The position numbers and the translations under genes were made by a program. The notes below the pieces were generated by a model, which worked only from the letters and a program-made list of their open reading frames with translations, did no database searches and was not told the DNA's origin. Below are positions 1 through 9,800 of a stretch of DNA of 64,000 nucleotides, one piece after another (position 1 is the stretch's first letter; every line of letters starts with the position of its first letter). The DNA comes from Paenibacillaceae bacterium (lineage in GTDB: Bacteria > Bacillota > Bacilli > Paenibacillales > Paenibacillaceae), in contig REGQ01000023.1 in assembly GCA_004134985.1 (NCBI GenBank), positions 39,704 through 103,703 on the forward strand. The letters are read 5' to 3'.

Positions 1-1142
1 GCAACCGCCCGAGCTTGTTCAGCATCCTCCGCAGAGCTTAATGCAACGGCCATTCTGCGCCCAACCTTCGTCTCAGGTTTGCCGAACAGCCGAACTTGCG
101 TATTCGGGAACGAGAGCGCCTCCTCTACACCGCCAATTCGGAAAGCAGTACGCTCGCGCTCCGCTTTGAGCGTATGCGTTGCACCAGCAGTCAATAAGCG
201 AATGCCAGGGATAGGAAGTCCGAGAATAGCTCTGGTATGCAGCGCAAATTCGGATAAATCCTGGGTAATCATCGTCACCATTCCGGTGTCATGCGGCCGG
301 GGCGATACTTCGCTGAACAACACGCCCTCTGTGGTCAAAAACAGCTCAACGCCATAAATGCCAAAGCCGCCCAAGGCGTCCGTTATCTTCTTCGCGATGT
401 CCTCCGCCTGGGCACGGTCGCTATCGGATATGTAATGCGGCTGCCATGATTCAATATAATCGCCATCCCGCTGCACATGTCCGATCGGCGCGCAATAAGC
501 GGTGCCGGATACAGAGCGAACGGTAAGCAGCGTTATTTCGGACTCAAAGTGCACGAAGCCTTCCACAATAATCCGCTGTTTCTTCGCGCGCCCGCCTTCC
601 ATCGCATAATTCCAGCAGCCTTCGATTTCCGCTTCCGAGCGGCAGACGCTCTGCCCTTTGCCAGAGGAGCTCATAATCGGCTTGATGACACATGGCGTGC
701 CAAGCTCTGCCACCGCTGCGCGCAATTCGTCCAAACTGTCTGCAAAGCGGTAAGGAGCAGTCGGCAAGCCTAGCGTTTCCGCGGCCAATCTGCGAATGCC
801 TTCACGGTCCATCGTCAAAAGAGCGGCGCGAGCGGTCGGCACGACATGAAAACCTTCCGACTCCAGCTCCACCAGCGCTTCGGTGGCGATCGCCTCGATT
901 TCCGGCACAATCAGATCTGGCTTTTCTTGCAGCACCAAGGCGCGCAGCGCAGCGGCATCAAGCATATCGATAACATAAGAGCGGTGAGCGACCTGCATTG
1001 CAGGCGCATGTTCGTAACGGTCCACAGCAATCGTCTCGATGCCAAGCCGCTGCGCCTCAATAATAACTTCCTTGCCCAGTTCCCCCGAACCGAGAAGCAT
1101 TAATTTGCGCGCATGCGCAGAGTAGGGTGATCCGTATTTCAA
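1..1142 (-). CDS. purT: Formate-dependent phosphoribosylglycinamide formyltransferase PurT (3' end cut by window)
   Basis: PurT uses formate and ATP to formylate glycinamide ribonucleotide in purine synthesis, without a folate donor. The N-terminus ([19 protein letters not shown], then [19 protein letters not shown] and [12 protein letters not shown]) and the C-terminal stretch [20 protein letters not shown] match the PurT type of ATP-grasp enzyme rather than PurK. About 380 codons are present; the family has about 390 residues, so only the last few are missing. I chose the TTG start at 1142 because a full AGGAGGT lies 8 bases upstream (1151-1157) and the reading frame has no better ATG. The SD is inside a long inverted repeat, described separately. 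Confidence 0.93.
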   Translation of the reverse strand, partial: MKYGSPYSAHARKLMLLGSGELGKEVIIEAQRLGIETIAVDRYEHAPAMQVAHRSYVIDMLDAAALRALVLQEKPDLIVPEIEAIATEALVELESEGFHVVPTARAALLTMDREGIRRLAAETLGLPTAPYRFADSLDELRAAVAELGTPCVIKPIMSSSGKGQSVCRSEAEIEGCWNYAMEGGRAKKQRIIVEGFVHFESEITLLTVRSVSGTAYCAPIGHVQRDGDYIESWQPHYISDSDRAQAEDIAKKITDALGGFGIYGVELFLTTEGVLFSEVSPRPHDTGMVTMITQDLSEFALHTRAILGLPIPGIRLLTAGATHTLKAERERTAFRIGGVEEALSFPNTQVRLFGKPETKVGRRMAVALSSAEDAEQARAV

Positions 1143-1145
1143 AAG

Positions 1146-1231
1146 AAAAAACCTCCTGGAAGGGGCAGATTGACAAAAGTTCCAATGCGGAATTCGTCCT
1201 AGCCGTTTTTCTTCCATTGTGGAGGTTTTTT
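1146..1231 (-). promoter_or_regulatory. purT leader stem-loop that contains the Shine-Dalgarno site
   Basis: On the minus strand an 11-base arm (AAAAAACCTCC, 1231-1221) is perfectly complementary to GGAGGTTTTTT (1156-1146). The pairing extends by TGGAAG/CTTCCA past a 4-base bulge. The 3' arm is the purT SD and also ends in a T run, so the hairpin could hide the ribosome site or act as a terminator just before the start codon. I could not recognise a known riboswitch or a PurR box in the loop or upstream. Confidence 0.55.
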
Positions 1232-1334
1232 CCCGTTAAATCAAGCCAGCCGCACAAAAAATATTGCTGGGCAACCGTTTTATATCATGTTGCGCCTGTC
1301 TTTATACACTCTTTGCCTATGTGTGATGCTGCAA

Positions 1335-3200
1335 TCAGGCGGATAAAAACCGGTACTGCGCCTCAATCAACCCTTGGTAAATTCCCTTTATTCGCATCAA
1401 TTCATCGTGGCTGCCCTGTTCCATAATTTGTCCATGATCCAGTACGACAATGTTGTCGGCATGGCGAATTGTAGAGAGCCGATGCGCAATAATGAATGAT
1501 GTACGCCCGAACAGCAGCGTCTTGAGCGCTTCCTGAATTTTCAGCTCGGTTTCGGTATCAATGCTCGCCGTTGCCTCGTCAAGAATAAGAATGCGCGGAT
1601 CAGCAAGCAGCGCACGGGCAAACGACAACAGCTGACGTTGACCCATAGACAATATATTGCCCCGCTCCTCAACCTGCGTCTCATAACCATCCGGCAGCGA
1701 CATGATGAATTCATGGGCATTGACCGCCTGTGCAGCCAGTTCTACTTCTTCATCCGTTGCACTCAAGCGGCCGTAACGGATGTTGTCCCGAATCGAGCCG
1801 GAGAAAATAAACGTATCCTGGAGCACAATTCCGACCTGGGAACGCAAACTTTCGATTGTCACATCACGGATATCCTGACCATCGATTAAAACGCGTCCCT
1901 GTACCGGATCATAGAAGCGGCACAACAGGTTAATGATCGTACTTTTGCCTGAGCCCGTATGACCGACCAGAGCAATGGATTGCCCCGCTTTCACTTCCAG
2001 GTTAATCCCTTTTAGCGCTGGGCGCCCTTTTTCATATTCAAACACAATGTTGTCAAACGAGACGGCCCCGTTGATTTCCTGCAACGATTTGGCGCTGCCG
2101 AGCTCGGCAACCGTCGGCTTCTCGTCTATAAACTCAAAGATCCGTTCCGAAGACGCCATTGCAATCAAAAGCTGGGAGTACATCTGACCCAGTCTGTTGA
2201 TCGGGTCCCAGAAGTTGCCGATATAGTTGGCGAATCCGACCAGCACCCCAATTTTAATCGCATTCGATTCAATCAAAAAGCTGCCATACCAGAACAAAAT
2301 CAGCGTGCCGAAAGCGGCGGTAATCTCAATCACCGGACCGAAACCTTGGTTAAGCGCCGACGCTTTGTCCCATGACTTCATATTGTCCTTGTTCATGTGG
2401 TCGAAGTAATCCATATTGTCCTTCTCTTGCACATACGCTTGTGTCACGCGAATCCCTTGAATGCTTTCATTCAAATGGGAGTTGATTCGGGACTGCTTGA
2501 TCCGTACATCCTGCCACGCAAAGCGGATGCGCTTGCGCAGGCTGGAGGAGACGATGATCATCAGCGGAACCACGATCATAACCGCCAGTCCCAGCTTCCA
2601 GTTCAGCACCAGCAAAATAATTACGATGCCGACCAGCTGCACACAGTCCATCATCAAGTTGACGACGCCGTTGGTGAATAGATCCTGCAGCGCATTGACG
2701 TCATTTGTAATCCGTACGAGCACCGATCCTGCCGGCCGCTTGTCAAAAAAGCGAAACGACAGCTTCTGGATATGACGGAACAGATCTTGCCGCAAATCAT
2801 AAATAATTCGCTGACCGATAATGTTCGTAAAGCGGATACGCAACGTGTTGGCCAGCCACTGGATAATATACAGTCCGATCATCATCCCTGCGTATTGGTA
2901 AAGCTTCTGCAGACTTGGTTCGCCCTGCACCGGATTGATTGCTTCATCAATCGCCACGATAATTAACGCCGGGATCGCCAGTCGGGTCAGCGTGCCGAGC
3001 ACCATCATCACAATGACGATCGGCACCATCTGCTTGCTGTATGGCTTCATGTAATGGAACAGGCGGCCGAGCTGAGACCAGTTAAACGGCTTTTCGATCA
3101 ACTGATCGTCAGCGTAAACGAACCGTTCGCGTTTATCTGTCGGCTCCTGCTTGTTAGACGGCTTTTGCTTGCCGTTGGCTTGCGCCGTTTCCTGGCTCAA
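1335..3200 (-). CDS. ABC exporter subunit, YfiC-like half of a heterodimeric pair
   Basis: A 621-residue half-transporter: a six-helix type IV exporter membrane domain (roughly residues 55-350) followed by an ATPase domain with Walker A GHTGSGKST, Q-loop (VGIVLQDTFIF), Walker B ILILDEATASID and H-loop AHRLS. The signature is LSMGQ instead of LSGGQ. The TTG start at 3200 overlaps the stop of the upstream subunit (TTGA) and has AGAAGGG 7 bases upstream, so the pair is translationally coupled. Together with the Asp at the partner's Walker B this indicates one degenerate and one active ATP site, as in BmrCD/YfiBC-type multidrug exporters. The substrate cannot be read from sequence. No clear terminator follows. 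Confidence 0.88.
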   Translation of the reverse strand: MSQETAQANGKQKPSNKQEPTDKRERFVYADDQLIEKPFNWSQLGRLFHYMKPYSKQMVPIVIVMMVLGTLTRLAIPALIIVAIDEAINPVQGEPSLQKLYQYAGMMIGLYIIQWLANTLRIRFTNIIGQRIIYDLRQDLFRHIQKLSFRFFDKRPAGSVLVRITNDVNALQDLFTNGVVNLMMDCVQLVGIVIILLVLNWKLGLAVMIVVPLMIIVSSSLRKRIRFAWQDVRIKQSRINSHLNESIQGIRVTQAYVQEKDNMDYFDHMNKDNMKSWDKASALNQGFGPVIEITAAFGTLILFWYGSFLIESNAIKIGVLVGFANYIGNFWDPINRLGQMYSQLLIAMASSERIFEFIDEKPTVAELGSAKSLQEINGAVSFDNIVFEYEKGRPALKGINLEVKAGQSIALVGHTGSGKSTIINLLCRFYDPVQGRVLIDGQDIRDVTIESLRSQVGIVLQDTFIFSGSIRDNIRYGRLSATDEEVELAAQAVNAHEFIMSLPDGYETQVEERGNILSMGQRQLLSFARALLADPRILILDEATASIDTETELKIQEALKTLLFGRTSFIIAHRLSTIRHADNIVVLDHGQIMEQGSHDELMRIKGIYQGLIEAQYRFLSA

Positions 3201-4993
3201 TGTACGACCCTTCTTTCCTGTTTGCGTTCATTGCTATACGCTGCCGTGTTTTCCTCAGTAGCCGGGCGGTCAGCATATTGAATGTTATAAATATCCCGGT
3301 ATCGGCCTGGCTGGGCGATCAATTCTTCATGGGTACCACGCTGGACGGTCACTCCGTTGTCCAGCACAATAATCTCATCGGCTTTGCGCAAGGAAGAGAT
3401 GCGATGCGCGACGAGGAACGTCGTCCGGCCAGCCATAACTTCCTTGAATCCAGCTTGAATCTCATGCTCGGTTTCCATATCTACCGCGCTTGTCGCATCG
3501 TCGAGAAACAGCACGCGCGGGTTTTTGATAAGTGCACGAGCAATCGCAATCCGCTGCTTCTGACCGCCGGACAGCCCCATTCCACGCTCGCCGACTACCG
3601 TATCGTAACCAAGCGGCAGCTCCATAATAAACTCATGCGCTTGAGCCAGCTTACAGGCCCGAATAATCTCTTCCATTGTTACTGAACGCGTGCCATATGC
3701 GATATTGTCGCGGATCGAAGCCGAGAACAGAAACGTTTCCTGGAATACAGTCGCGATCGGACGCCGCAAGCTTTCCAGATCAAGCTTACGGATATCTACG
3801 CCATCCAGCGTTACTTTCCCATCGTTGATATTATAGGCGCGCATTAAAAGCTGAACGACCGTTGATTTTCCCGACCCTGTTCCGCCCAGCAGACCGATCA
3901 CTTTGCCTGGCGGCGCATCGACTGTGAAATCAATAAGCGCAGGCTGCTTATCGGCATAATTGAAGGTGACATGTTCGAAACGCACATGGCCCTTCACCTC
4001 CTGCTCCTGCAGGACAACCGGATTTTCGGGATTTTTAACATGAACATATTGATTTAACAATTCCAATACCCGCTCGCCGGATGCTTTGGATTGTGTATAG
4101 TTATTGATGTGAAAGCCTAACTGCCACATTGGCGCGACAATATACCAGATTAAACTGAAGAATGCGACCAGTTCGCCAAGGCTAAGTGATCCTTGAATGA
4201 CGAAGGTTCCTCCGGCAACGAGCAGCAGAACCACGCAGATGCTTGCCAGCAGCTCCATAACCGGGAAATAATTGCCCCAGATTTTCGCTGCACGAATTTG
4301 GTTTGTTTTGTACTCCTCACTTCTGCCTGAAAACTTGTCAACTTCATGCGCTTCTCTCGCAAACGACTTTACGGTACGCACCCCGGTAATGTTTTCCTGC
4401 ACTGCTGTCGTCAAATGACTCATAGCCAGACGCATTTCCTGGAATGCCGGGTGAATTTTGCGCTCAAATCTCAGCGCAGTAAACGCTAACAACGGGATCG
4501 ATACAAAGGTGAGAAGCGTCAACTGCCAGTGGATGGAGAGCATCATTGCAGCACCAAACACAATCATTAGAAACATGTTCAAAAATTGTGCAAAACCGAA
4601 CCCAATAAATTGCCGGATTGCTTCCAAATCAGCAGTCAAACGCGTCATCAGATCACCGGTTTTGGCTGTGTCGTAATACGGGAACGATAATTGCTGCAGC
4701 TTCTTGTAGCTTTCATTTCTCAGCCGGAATGCGACCCGGTTGCCCAGACGGCCGCCGTAAAACCCATGCAGAAATTGCAGTCCCGCTTTCACCACGACAA
4801 CCCCGAGTACAGTCAAGGACAGTGCGGGCACCCAACTGTAATTGCCCTCTCCAATGACATCGTCAATCAGAATTCGCAGCATATTCGGGTACACAAGACC
4901 GAGTGCTGTGGCGCAGATCAGCGTGATGATCGAGATGATCAACAGCTTGCGTTCGGGCCAATAAAACTGTTTCAGTTGCCTGAAAACTTCCAA
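3197..4993 (-). CDS. ABC exporter subunit, YfiB-like half of a heterodimeric pair
   Basis: A 598-residue half-transporter with an N-terminal six-helix domain and a C-terminal ATPase: Walker A GGTGSGKST, signature LSGGQKQ, H-loop AHRIS. Walker B reads VLFLDDATSAVD, so the catalytic glutamate is an aspartate; this is the known mark of the degenerate site in heterodimeric exporters. The frame is open up to an ATG at 5029, but the TTG at 4993 has GGGGAGAG at an ideal 7 bases and gives the usual N-terminus (MEVFRQLKQFYWPERK), so I prefer it. It is the first gene of a two-gene operon; an imperfect dyad over the likely promoter suggests repression by an unlinked regulator. Confidence 0.87.
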   Translation of the reverse strand: MEVFRQLKQFYWPERKLLIISIITLICATALGLVYPNMLRILIDDVIGEGNYSWVPALSLTVLGVVVVKAGLQFLHGFYGGRLGNRVAFRLRNESYKKLQQLSFPYYDTAKTGDLMTRLTADLEAIRQFIGFGFAQFLNMFLMIVFGAAMMLSIHWQLTLLTFVSIPLLAFTALRFERKIHPAFQEMRLAMSHLTTAVQENITGVRTVKSFAREAHEVDKFSGRSEEYKTNQIRAAKIWGNYFPVMELLASICVVLLLVAGGTFVIQGSLSLGELVAFFSLIWYIVAPMWQLGFHINNYTQSKASGERVLELLNQYVHVKNPENPVVLQEQEVKGHVRFEHVTFNYADKQPALIDFTVDAPPGKVIGLLGGTGSGKSTVVQLLMRAYNINDGKVTLDGVDIRKLDLESLRRPIATVFQETFLFSASIRDNIAYGTRSVTMEEIIRACKLAQAHEFIMELPLGYDTVVGERGMGLSGGQKQRIAIARALIKNPRVLFLDDATSAVDMETEHEIQAGFKEVMAGRTTFLVAHRISSLRKADEIIVLDNGVTVQRGTHEELIAQPGRYRDIYNIQYADRPATEENTAAYSNERKQERRVVH

Positions 4994-5073
4994 ATGAACT
5001 CTCTCCCCATTTACCATTTTGTAAAGCATGAATGAATATTACCAGCATCCATTGCAGACAGCAAACAGAACCA

Positions 5074-5094
5074 GTCACCGTATTACACGGTAAC
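5074..5094 (-). promoter_or_regulatory. Candidate operator/promoter of the ABC exporter operon
   Basis: GTCACCGTATTACACGGTAAC on the plus strand is a 21-base dyad with one mismatched pair. Its centre on the minus strand contains TGTAAT, five of six matches to a -10 box. A weak -35 (TGAACA) lies about 15 bases farther upstream. A dyad over a -10 box is typical of TetR- or MarR-type repression of drug exporters; no such regulator is encoded next to it. Confidence 0.35.
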
Positions 5095-5269
5095 AAAGCA
5101 TTTGTTCACCTTTAGAAAAAAGAATAAGGGTTATTCTTCCGAATCGTCTTATTTAATGCCGTAAGGAGCGTATTTCGCTGTTTTTGCGATATTTCTCGAA
5201 AAACAGGCGAAATAATTGTGACTTTCGCCTTTGGAAAGAGCCGCTGCAATGGGAGCATGGAGGCGCCTG

Positions 5270-5580
5270 CTGCTGCGTCGGGCGGTCGCTGTGGGCATTG
5301 TCGAAGTTGACGCGATGAGTTGGAGGCGATGACGTGTCGGTGCGCGATGAGTTGGGTCGGGTGACGATGGCGTGCGCGATGGGTTGGGTTGGGTTGGGTA
5401 CGATGACGTGCCGGTGCGCTGCGCGATGGGATAGTTTAAGCGGGATGATCGACTGTGGTCGGTGATGCTGATGAGTACAGAGACGCACTGCTGCGACGGA
5501 CGGCCGCTGCGGGCAATGTCGCAGTCAGTCGACGAGTTGGGGGCGATGACCTGCCGGTGCGCTGCGCGATGGGTTGGGTG
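5270..5580. repeat. Degenerate 218-bp-spaced direct duplication in a gene-free region
   Basis: The block 5270-5303 recurs at 5488-5521 with a few substitutions. It is followed at the same distance by a second shared block (5319-5358 and 5536-5575). The core CGATGAC-TG-CGGTGCG occurs a third time near 5401. All are in the gap between the exporter operon and the acetyltransferase gene. Open frames crossing it on the minus strand consist of the repeat itself, have no ribosome site, and I do not call them genes. Confidence 0.6.
5381..5398 (+). other. G-quadruplex motif, four GGG runs with TT loops
   Basis: Four consecutive GGG tracts separated by exactly two T residues, inside the degenerate repeat region. 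This meets the standard definition of an intramolecular G-quadruplex with very short loops. Other GTTGGG and TCGGGT words nearby look like decayed versions of the same unit. Confidence 0.7.
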
Positions 5581-5645
5581 ACGTAATGGCAATATGCGGG
5601 GACACTATCGAACGGCAGCACATCCAGCTTGCCTATGCTCCTCAT

Positions 5646-5825
5646 GCGGACACACGATCCGCTATTCGTCCCAAAAACACCCCAAACGCAGTTTTCGCGG
5701 ACACACGTTCCTCTATTTGCTCATAAACCCCTAAAATTCACAGTTTTTCACCTGAATAGCGGATCTGGTGGCCGCTCAATCTCCAATTTCGCTCTTTTTA
5801 GCCGATTAGCGGAACGTCTGTCCGC
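5646..5825. repeat. Array of four GCGGA-N7-TCCGC-type hairpin units
   Basis: Four short inverted repeats start at 5646, 5697, 5759 and 5809, so they are spaced 51, 62 and 50 bases apart. The first and last are perfect GCGGA-N7-TCCGC; the second reads TCCTC and the third GCCGC on the right arm. Units one and two also share flanking words (ACACACG, CTATT). A similar unit and the phrase AGCGG-TCTGGTGGC recur near 63.6 kb, so this is a dispersed noncoding family. The rest of 5100-5871 holds nothing I can identify. Confidence 0.6.
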
Positions 5826-5871
5826 TCAATTAACCATCTCCCCATTCGCGAACTGTATACCCGCTCCTCAC

Positions 5872-6486
5872 TCAGAGCGGGCCAGCCTTCATGAACAAAC
5901 GCTCCTTGATGCCATTCATCCGGAGAAACAATTCCGCTTTTTGGCGGCGAAAAAGGGTAAAGCCGAGTTTTTCATACAGCCGGATCGCACCCACATTCGT
6001 ATCGATAACTTCCAAAATATATTCATCATAATTCAGCGTTTTCATCACATGGTTAAGCAATTGGGAAGCCACTCCTTTGCCCCGCGCGCTGGTATGAGTT
6101 GTAACGCATTCAATATACCCCTGGTTGTATTGCAATTGTTCAAGCGGCTGCTCCAACTCCTTGCGAAGCTGGGAGGCTGCAAGCGCGCCCTTCACTCTGC
6201 CAAACTCTCGCTGTAAAATTTTTTTGTCGAATTCATGCGAACGGCGGTAGTTGGTAGACACCGCTACAATACCCGCAACCTTGGTGTCCAGCAGCGCCGC
6301 ATAATAATGCTCTGCAATAAACGAATGACGGATAGCACTCTTTATTGCAGCCGGTTTGACCCGAAAGTATTTCTCAAAATCATGCATAAAACCGCTGACA
6401 AACAAGGATACAAGCTGCTCCATCTGCTCTTCATTCAGTTCTGTCGCATTGGTTACAACAATTTCATCCAAAGCGGTCGCATTCAT
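5872..6486 (-). CDS. GNAT-family N-acetyltransferase
   Basis: A 204-residue protein with the acetyl-CoA pyrophosphate-binding motif ARGKGVASQLL near residue 137 and the following strand/helix pattern (NVGAIRLYEKLGFTLFRR) typical of the GNAT fold. The substrate is unknown. The ATG at 6486 has GGAGGGATC just upstream. The gene stands alone: a strong terminator for the upstream dynamin gene lies between them and the repeat region follows it. Confidence 0.85.
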   Translation of the reverse strand: MNATALDEIVVTNATELNEEQMEQLVSLFVSGFMHDFEKYFRVKPAAIKSAIRHSFIAEHYYAALLDTKVAGIVAVSTNYRRSHEFDKKILQREFGRVKGALAASQLRKELEQPLEQLQYNQGYIECVTTHTSARGKGVASQLLNHVMKTLNYDEYILEVIDTNVGAIRLYEKLGFTLFRRQKAELFLRMNGIKERLFMKAGPL

Positions 6487-6720
6487 AGTGATCCCTCCAT
6501 TCTACAGCTTGACAAGAGCCGCCTCTCACCAGGCATCCCTCCCCAAGCTGCACTTCCAGTATATCGAAATCATTACCAGTCTATAACATGCGACAGGCTG
6601 ATTATGACTCCTCCTCTGGAATGAATATCGGGCTTATTAGCGTGATAACAGCTGCGGAGGGCGGTTCATGCAAACATCACACCCCGTACCGGGCTGCAAG
6701 CGACCGATAAATCTCCTTAT

Positions 6721-6767
6721 AAAGAAATAGAGCCTTCCCGATGATGTAATCATCGAAAAAGCTCTAT
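6721..6767 (-). terminator. Rho-independent terminator of the dynamin gene
   Basis: ATAGAGC (6727-6733) pairs with GCTCTAT (6761-6767), and the inner segments pair throughout with some G-T wobbles, giving about 19 base pairs around a three-base loop. TTCTTT follows on the minus strand. Apart from this hairpin, 6487-6869 holds no gene or repeat that I can see. Confidence 0.85.
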
Positions 6768-6869
6768 CCCTAAAGCAAACCTATTCCGCCCATAGCTTGA
6801 CGTTCACTACGCATAAAAGTCTCTATGAAAATAGGCAATGGATGTATGGAAAAGTGCACGAAGCTTAAA

Positions 6870-9800
6870 CTACATAGCGTGCCGCTCATTCGTTAAAGCT
6901 GTTAATTGTTCCACAAGCTGCTCCAGCACCTCCGGGGCAACCTCGCGGGAAAGCGAGGACAGCCGCGCCGTCTTGTACTGTTCAATTTCAGCTTGCAAGT
7001 TGGCGGTCCCGCTCTGCAAAGCGCTCTGCCAAAGCTCACGGTAGTTTTCCGTCCAGCGATCGGCCAACCCGTCGGTATAGCTCTTCATCGGCTCGGTCAG
7101 CACCTTCTCCAATTCTTCCCGCAAAATTGTGCTGCCGCCGTTTTCGAAGAAATGACGCGGATTGCGGAACGGCGCCCATAACAGCTTGCGCTCCACCTGG
7201 TCAGTCTGCCATAGCTCGCCAATTTCCGGCGAATTCAGCAGATCTGGCTGCCACTCGCGTACTGAAAGATCATCAAGCCTTGCGGCAAGTTCTGCGGCAG
7301 CGGCAGCATATTGCTGAACTGCAAGCCGCTTGAGCGAATTTTCCATCCGCAAGGTCGTTGCAAGCATTTCCTCAGCCAGATCATTTTGCAGTTGGCGCTG
7401 CAGTTCCAGCCAGCAGGTCCAAATCATCTTCTTCAAGTCTCTCCCGTCCGATTGCAGAGCAGCCGGATTAAAGGCAAGCTGAAAATGTTCACCGAAGCGG
7501 AATTTGACACGTTGAAGCACATAGAACAACAGCTCTCTCAGCTCTTGGAGAAGCGGCTCTACTGAAGCGGCGCTCATTGCCGATGCGGCGGACTGGTGCG
7601 CGCTGGCGGCAGACTGGAGCAATTCCTCCCGCTGCTGAGCGCGCAGCGTCTCATCACCTTTGGCAGCAGCGAGCAGCGAAGCTGCCTGACCTACTGCACG
7701 GCTGATTTCCTGCTCCGCCGAGGCGGCCGCAAGCTGGCCCAGTTCCCCGGCAGTAAACTGCAAGAACGCCTGTTCAAAGGCGTCGATGCCTGACTGCTGC
7801 GTTAGATCGGCTCGGCCGTCCAGTTTGGCATCAAGCGCCTGCAGGCTCGATACCGGGAATAACCGCGGCTGACGAATGCCATGCCGCACCAGATTTTGCT
7901 CGACGTGGCTCAGAACATCTTGCAATTCCTCATCGCTGGAAGCCAAATCGGCTGCATTAACGATAAAGAACATTTTATCCAGTTCAAACTGATCCTTCAC
8001 CCGGCCCAACTGCATCAAAAACTGGCGATCAGCCTGTGAGAAGGCATGGTTATAGTAGGTAACGAACAAAATAGCGTCCGCATTTTTAATATAATTAAAA
8101 GCGACCCCTGTGTGACGGGCGTTGACCGAATCAGCGCCAGGCGTGTCAACAAGCACGATGCCCTGTTCGGTAAGTGGACAAGCGCAGAACAATTCAATTT
8201 CCTGCACAAAGCAGGAGCGCCATTCCTCTGCTACATATTGACGATATGTCGGCTCGTCAACGGTCAGCTGCTCCCCAAGCTGCGGGGCAAGCAGCTCCCA
8301 TCCTTGCAGCACTGCCTTCAAAAAGCTGTAATGCGGCCTGCCTCCGGGATGGAGGGCAGCTGGCTTGAGTCCCGCAATTGCCTTAAGCAGCGGGCGCTCA
8401 TCCTCGCCTTCCGCCGTCTCGCCCAGCAAATTAAGCGAATACCGGATATCGTCCATCATCGCCGCTTTGCTCTTCATCACGACACGGGCGGTGCCATGCG
8501 GATGCCCTGCCGTTGGCGGAACGATCCGGTTAATGGTCGCCGTCGTCGGATTCGGCGACACCGGCAGTGTTGGCGCGCCGATCAGCGCATTGGCAAACGA
8601 TGACTTGCCCGCGCTGAACGCGCCGAACAGCGCGATCGTGAAGCGGCTCTGCTGCAGCCGCGCCGCCTTGGCCTGCATCGTTTGCGCTGAACGCGCAAAC
8701 ATGCCGTGCGGCGCGAGCAGTGCCGCCGCGCGCTCAAGCAGCGCGGCAGCCTGCCGCTGCGGCCCCAGCATCGCAGCGTCGGCATTGGCGCCGGCACCGC
8801 TGCTTGGCTCCACCGCAGGCGCGCGGCCAGCGTCTGCTGCGCCCATGGCCGCTGGCTGTGCCGCAAGCGGCGCTGTCGCCACCGCGGTGCCGCCACCCGC
8901 GGCTATGGTGCTGCCGCTCGCGGCCGTAGCGCCGACGAGCCCAGCAGCTGCGCGAGCGCTCACGCCAGCCGCGCCAGCGCCGGCCTTGTCGGCGGCGCGG
9001 CTTTCCGCAGCTGCTGGCGCAGCCGCTGCAGCCGGCACCGGCAGCGCGGGCAGCGCGGGCGCTTGCGGCAGCAGTGCCGCGAGCTGCTCGCGACGCGCTG
9101 CAGCTGCGCTGTCGAGCGCGGCGAGCTGCGCGAGCGCCGCGGCCTGGGTCGCCAGCGCAGCGCGGCGCTCCATCTCGGGCGCAGCGGCGGCTTCACCGGC
9201 CGCGGCGGCGCGGGCCGCCAGCTCGTCGATAAGCTCCAGCGCCCGCTTGCGGTACAGTGATTTCACGGATGCCGCAAGTTCGCGGCAATAGTTCATCGTG
9301 AATTCATTGCTGAATACCGCGCCCGCACGGACAGGCGCAAGCAGCAGCGAAGGCTCGACAACGCCTGTCAGCGCTTCCGCCAGCCGCTGCTCAAGAGAGT
9401 CGTCACGCCAGCCCAGATGCTGGGCCGCTTTGCGGAACAGCTCTATCGCATGCCACTCAATCGAGGACTGCACCTTGGGGGCAAATCCAGCCAGGAAAGC
9501 GTCCAGACGCCGCTGCTGCTCGGCAGCGGTCTTCGCAGCGGCAAAAAATAAGCCGGCTTTAAAACCCGGTTTGCGGCTCTCCAAAAACAGATGCGCCAAA
9601 TCCCGCGTTTCTGCTGGTGTAATATTCGCATTGTCCAACAGTGATTCCATCTCTTGCCGCAGCTTGACGCGCAGCTGCTCCGGAGCTTGCCGACGCTGCT
9701 CTGCAAGCAGTGCCAATTGCGTCAGCTCCGCTTGAACCGCTTCCATACCTTCCTCGCCGCCAGCCTGTTCTACAAGCGCGCTGCGTTCCTGCTCCTGACT

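Noticed and set aside
5149..5592. 147-codon minus-strand frame across the degenerate repeats
   Set aside because: The product is just the translated repeat (Pro, Thr, His, Arg-rich), without SD or family features.
8365..9291. Long plus-strand open frame (308 codons) opposite the dynamin gene
   Set aside because: It lies in the GC-rich Ala-coding stretch, where stop codons are rare on every frame. No SD, and the product is low-complexity.
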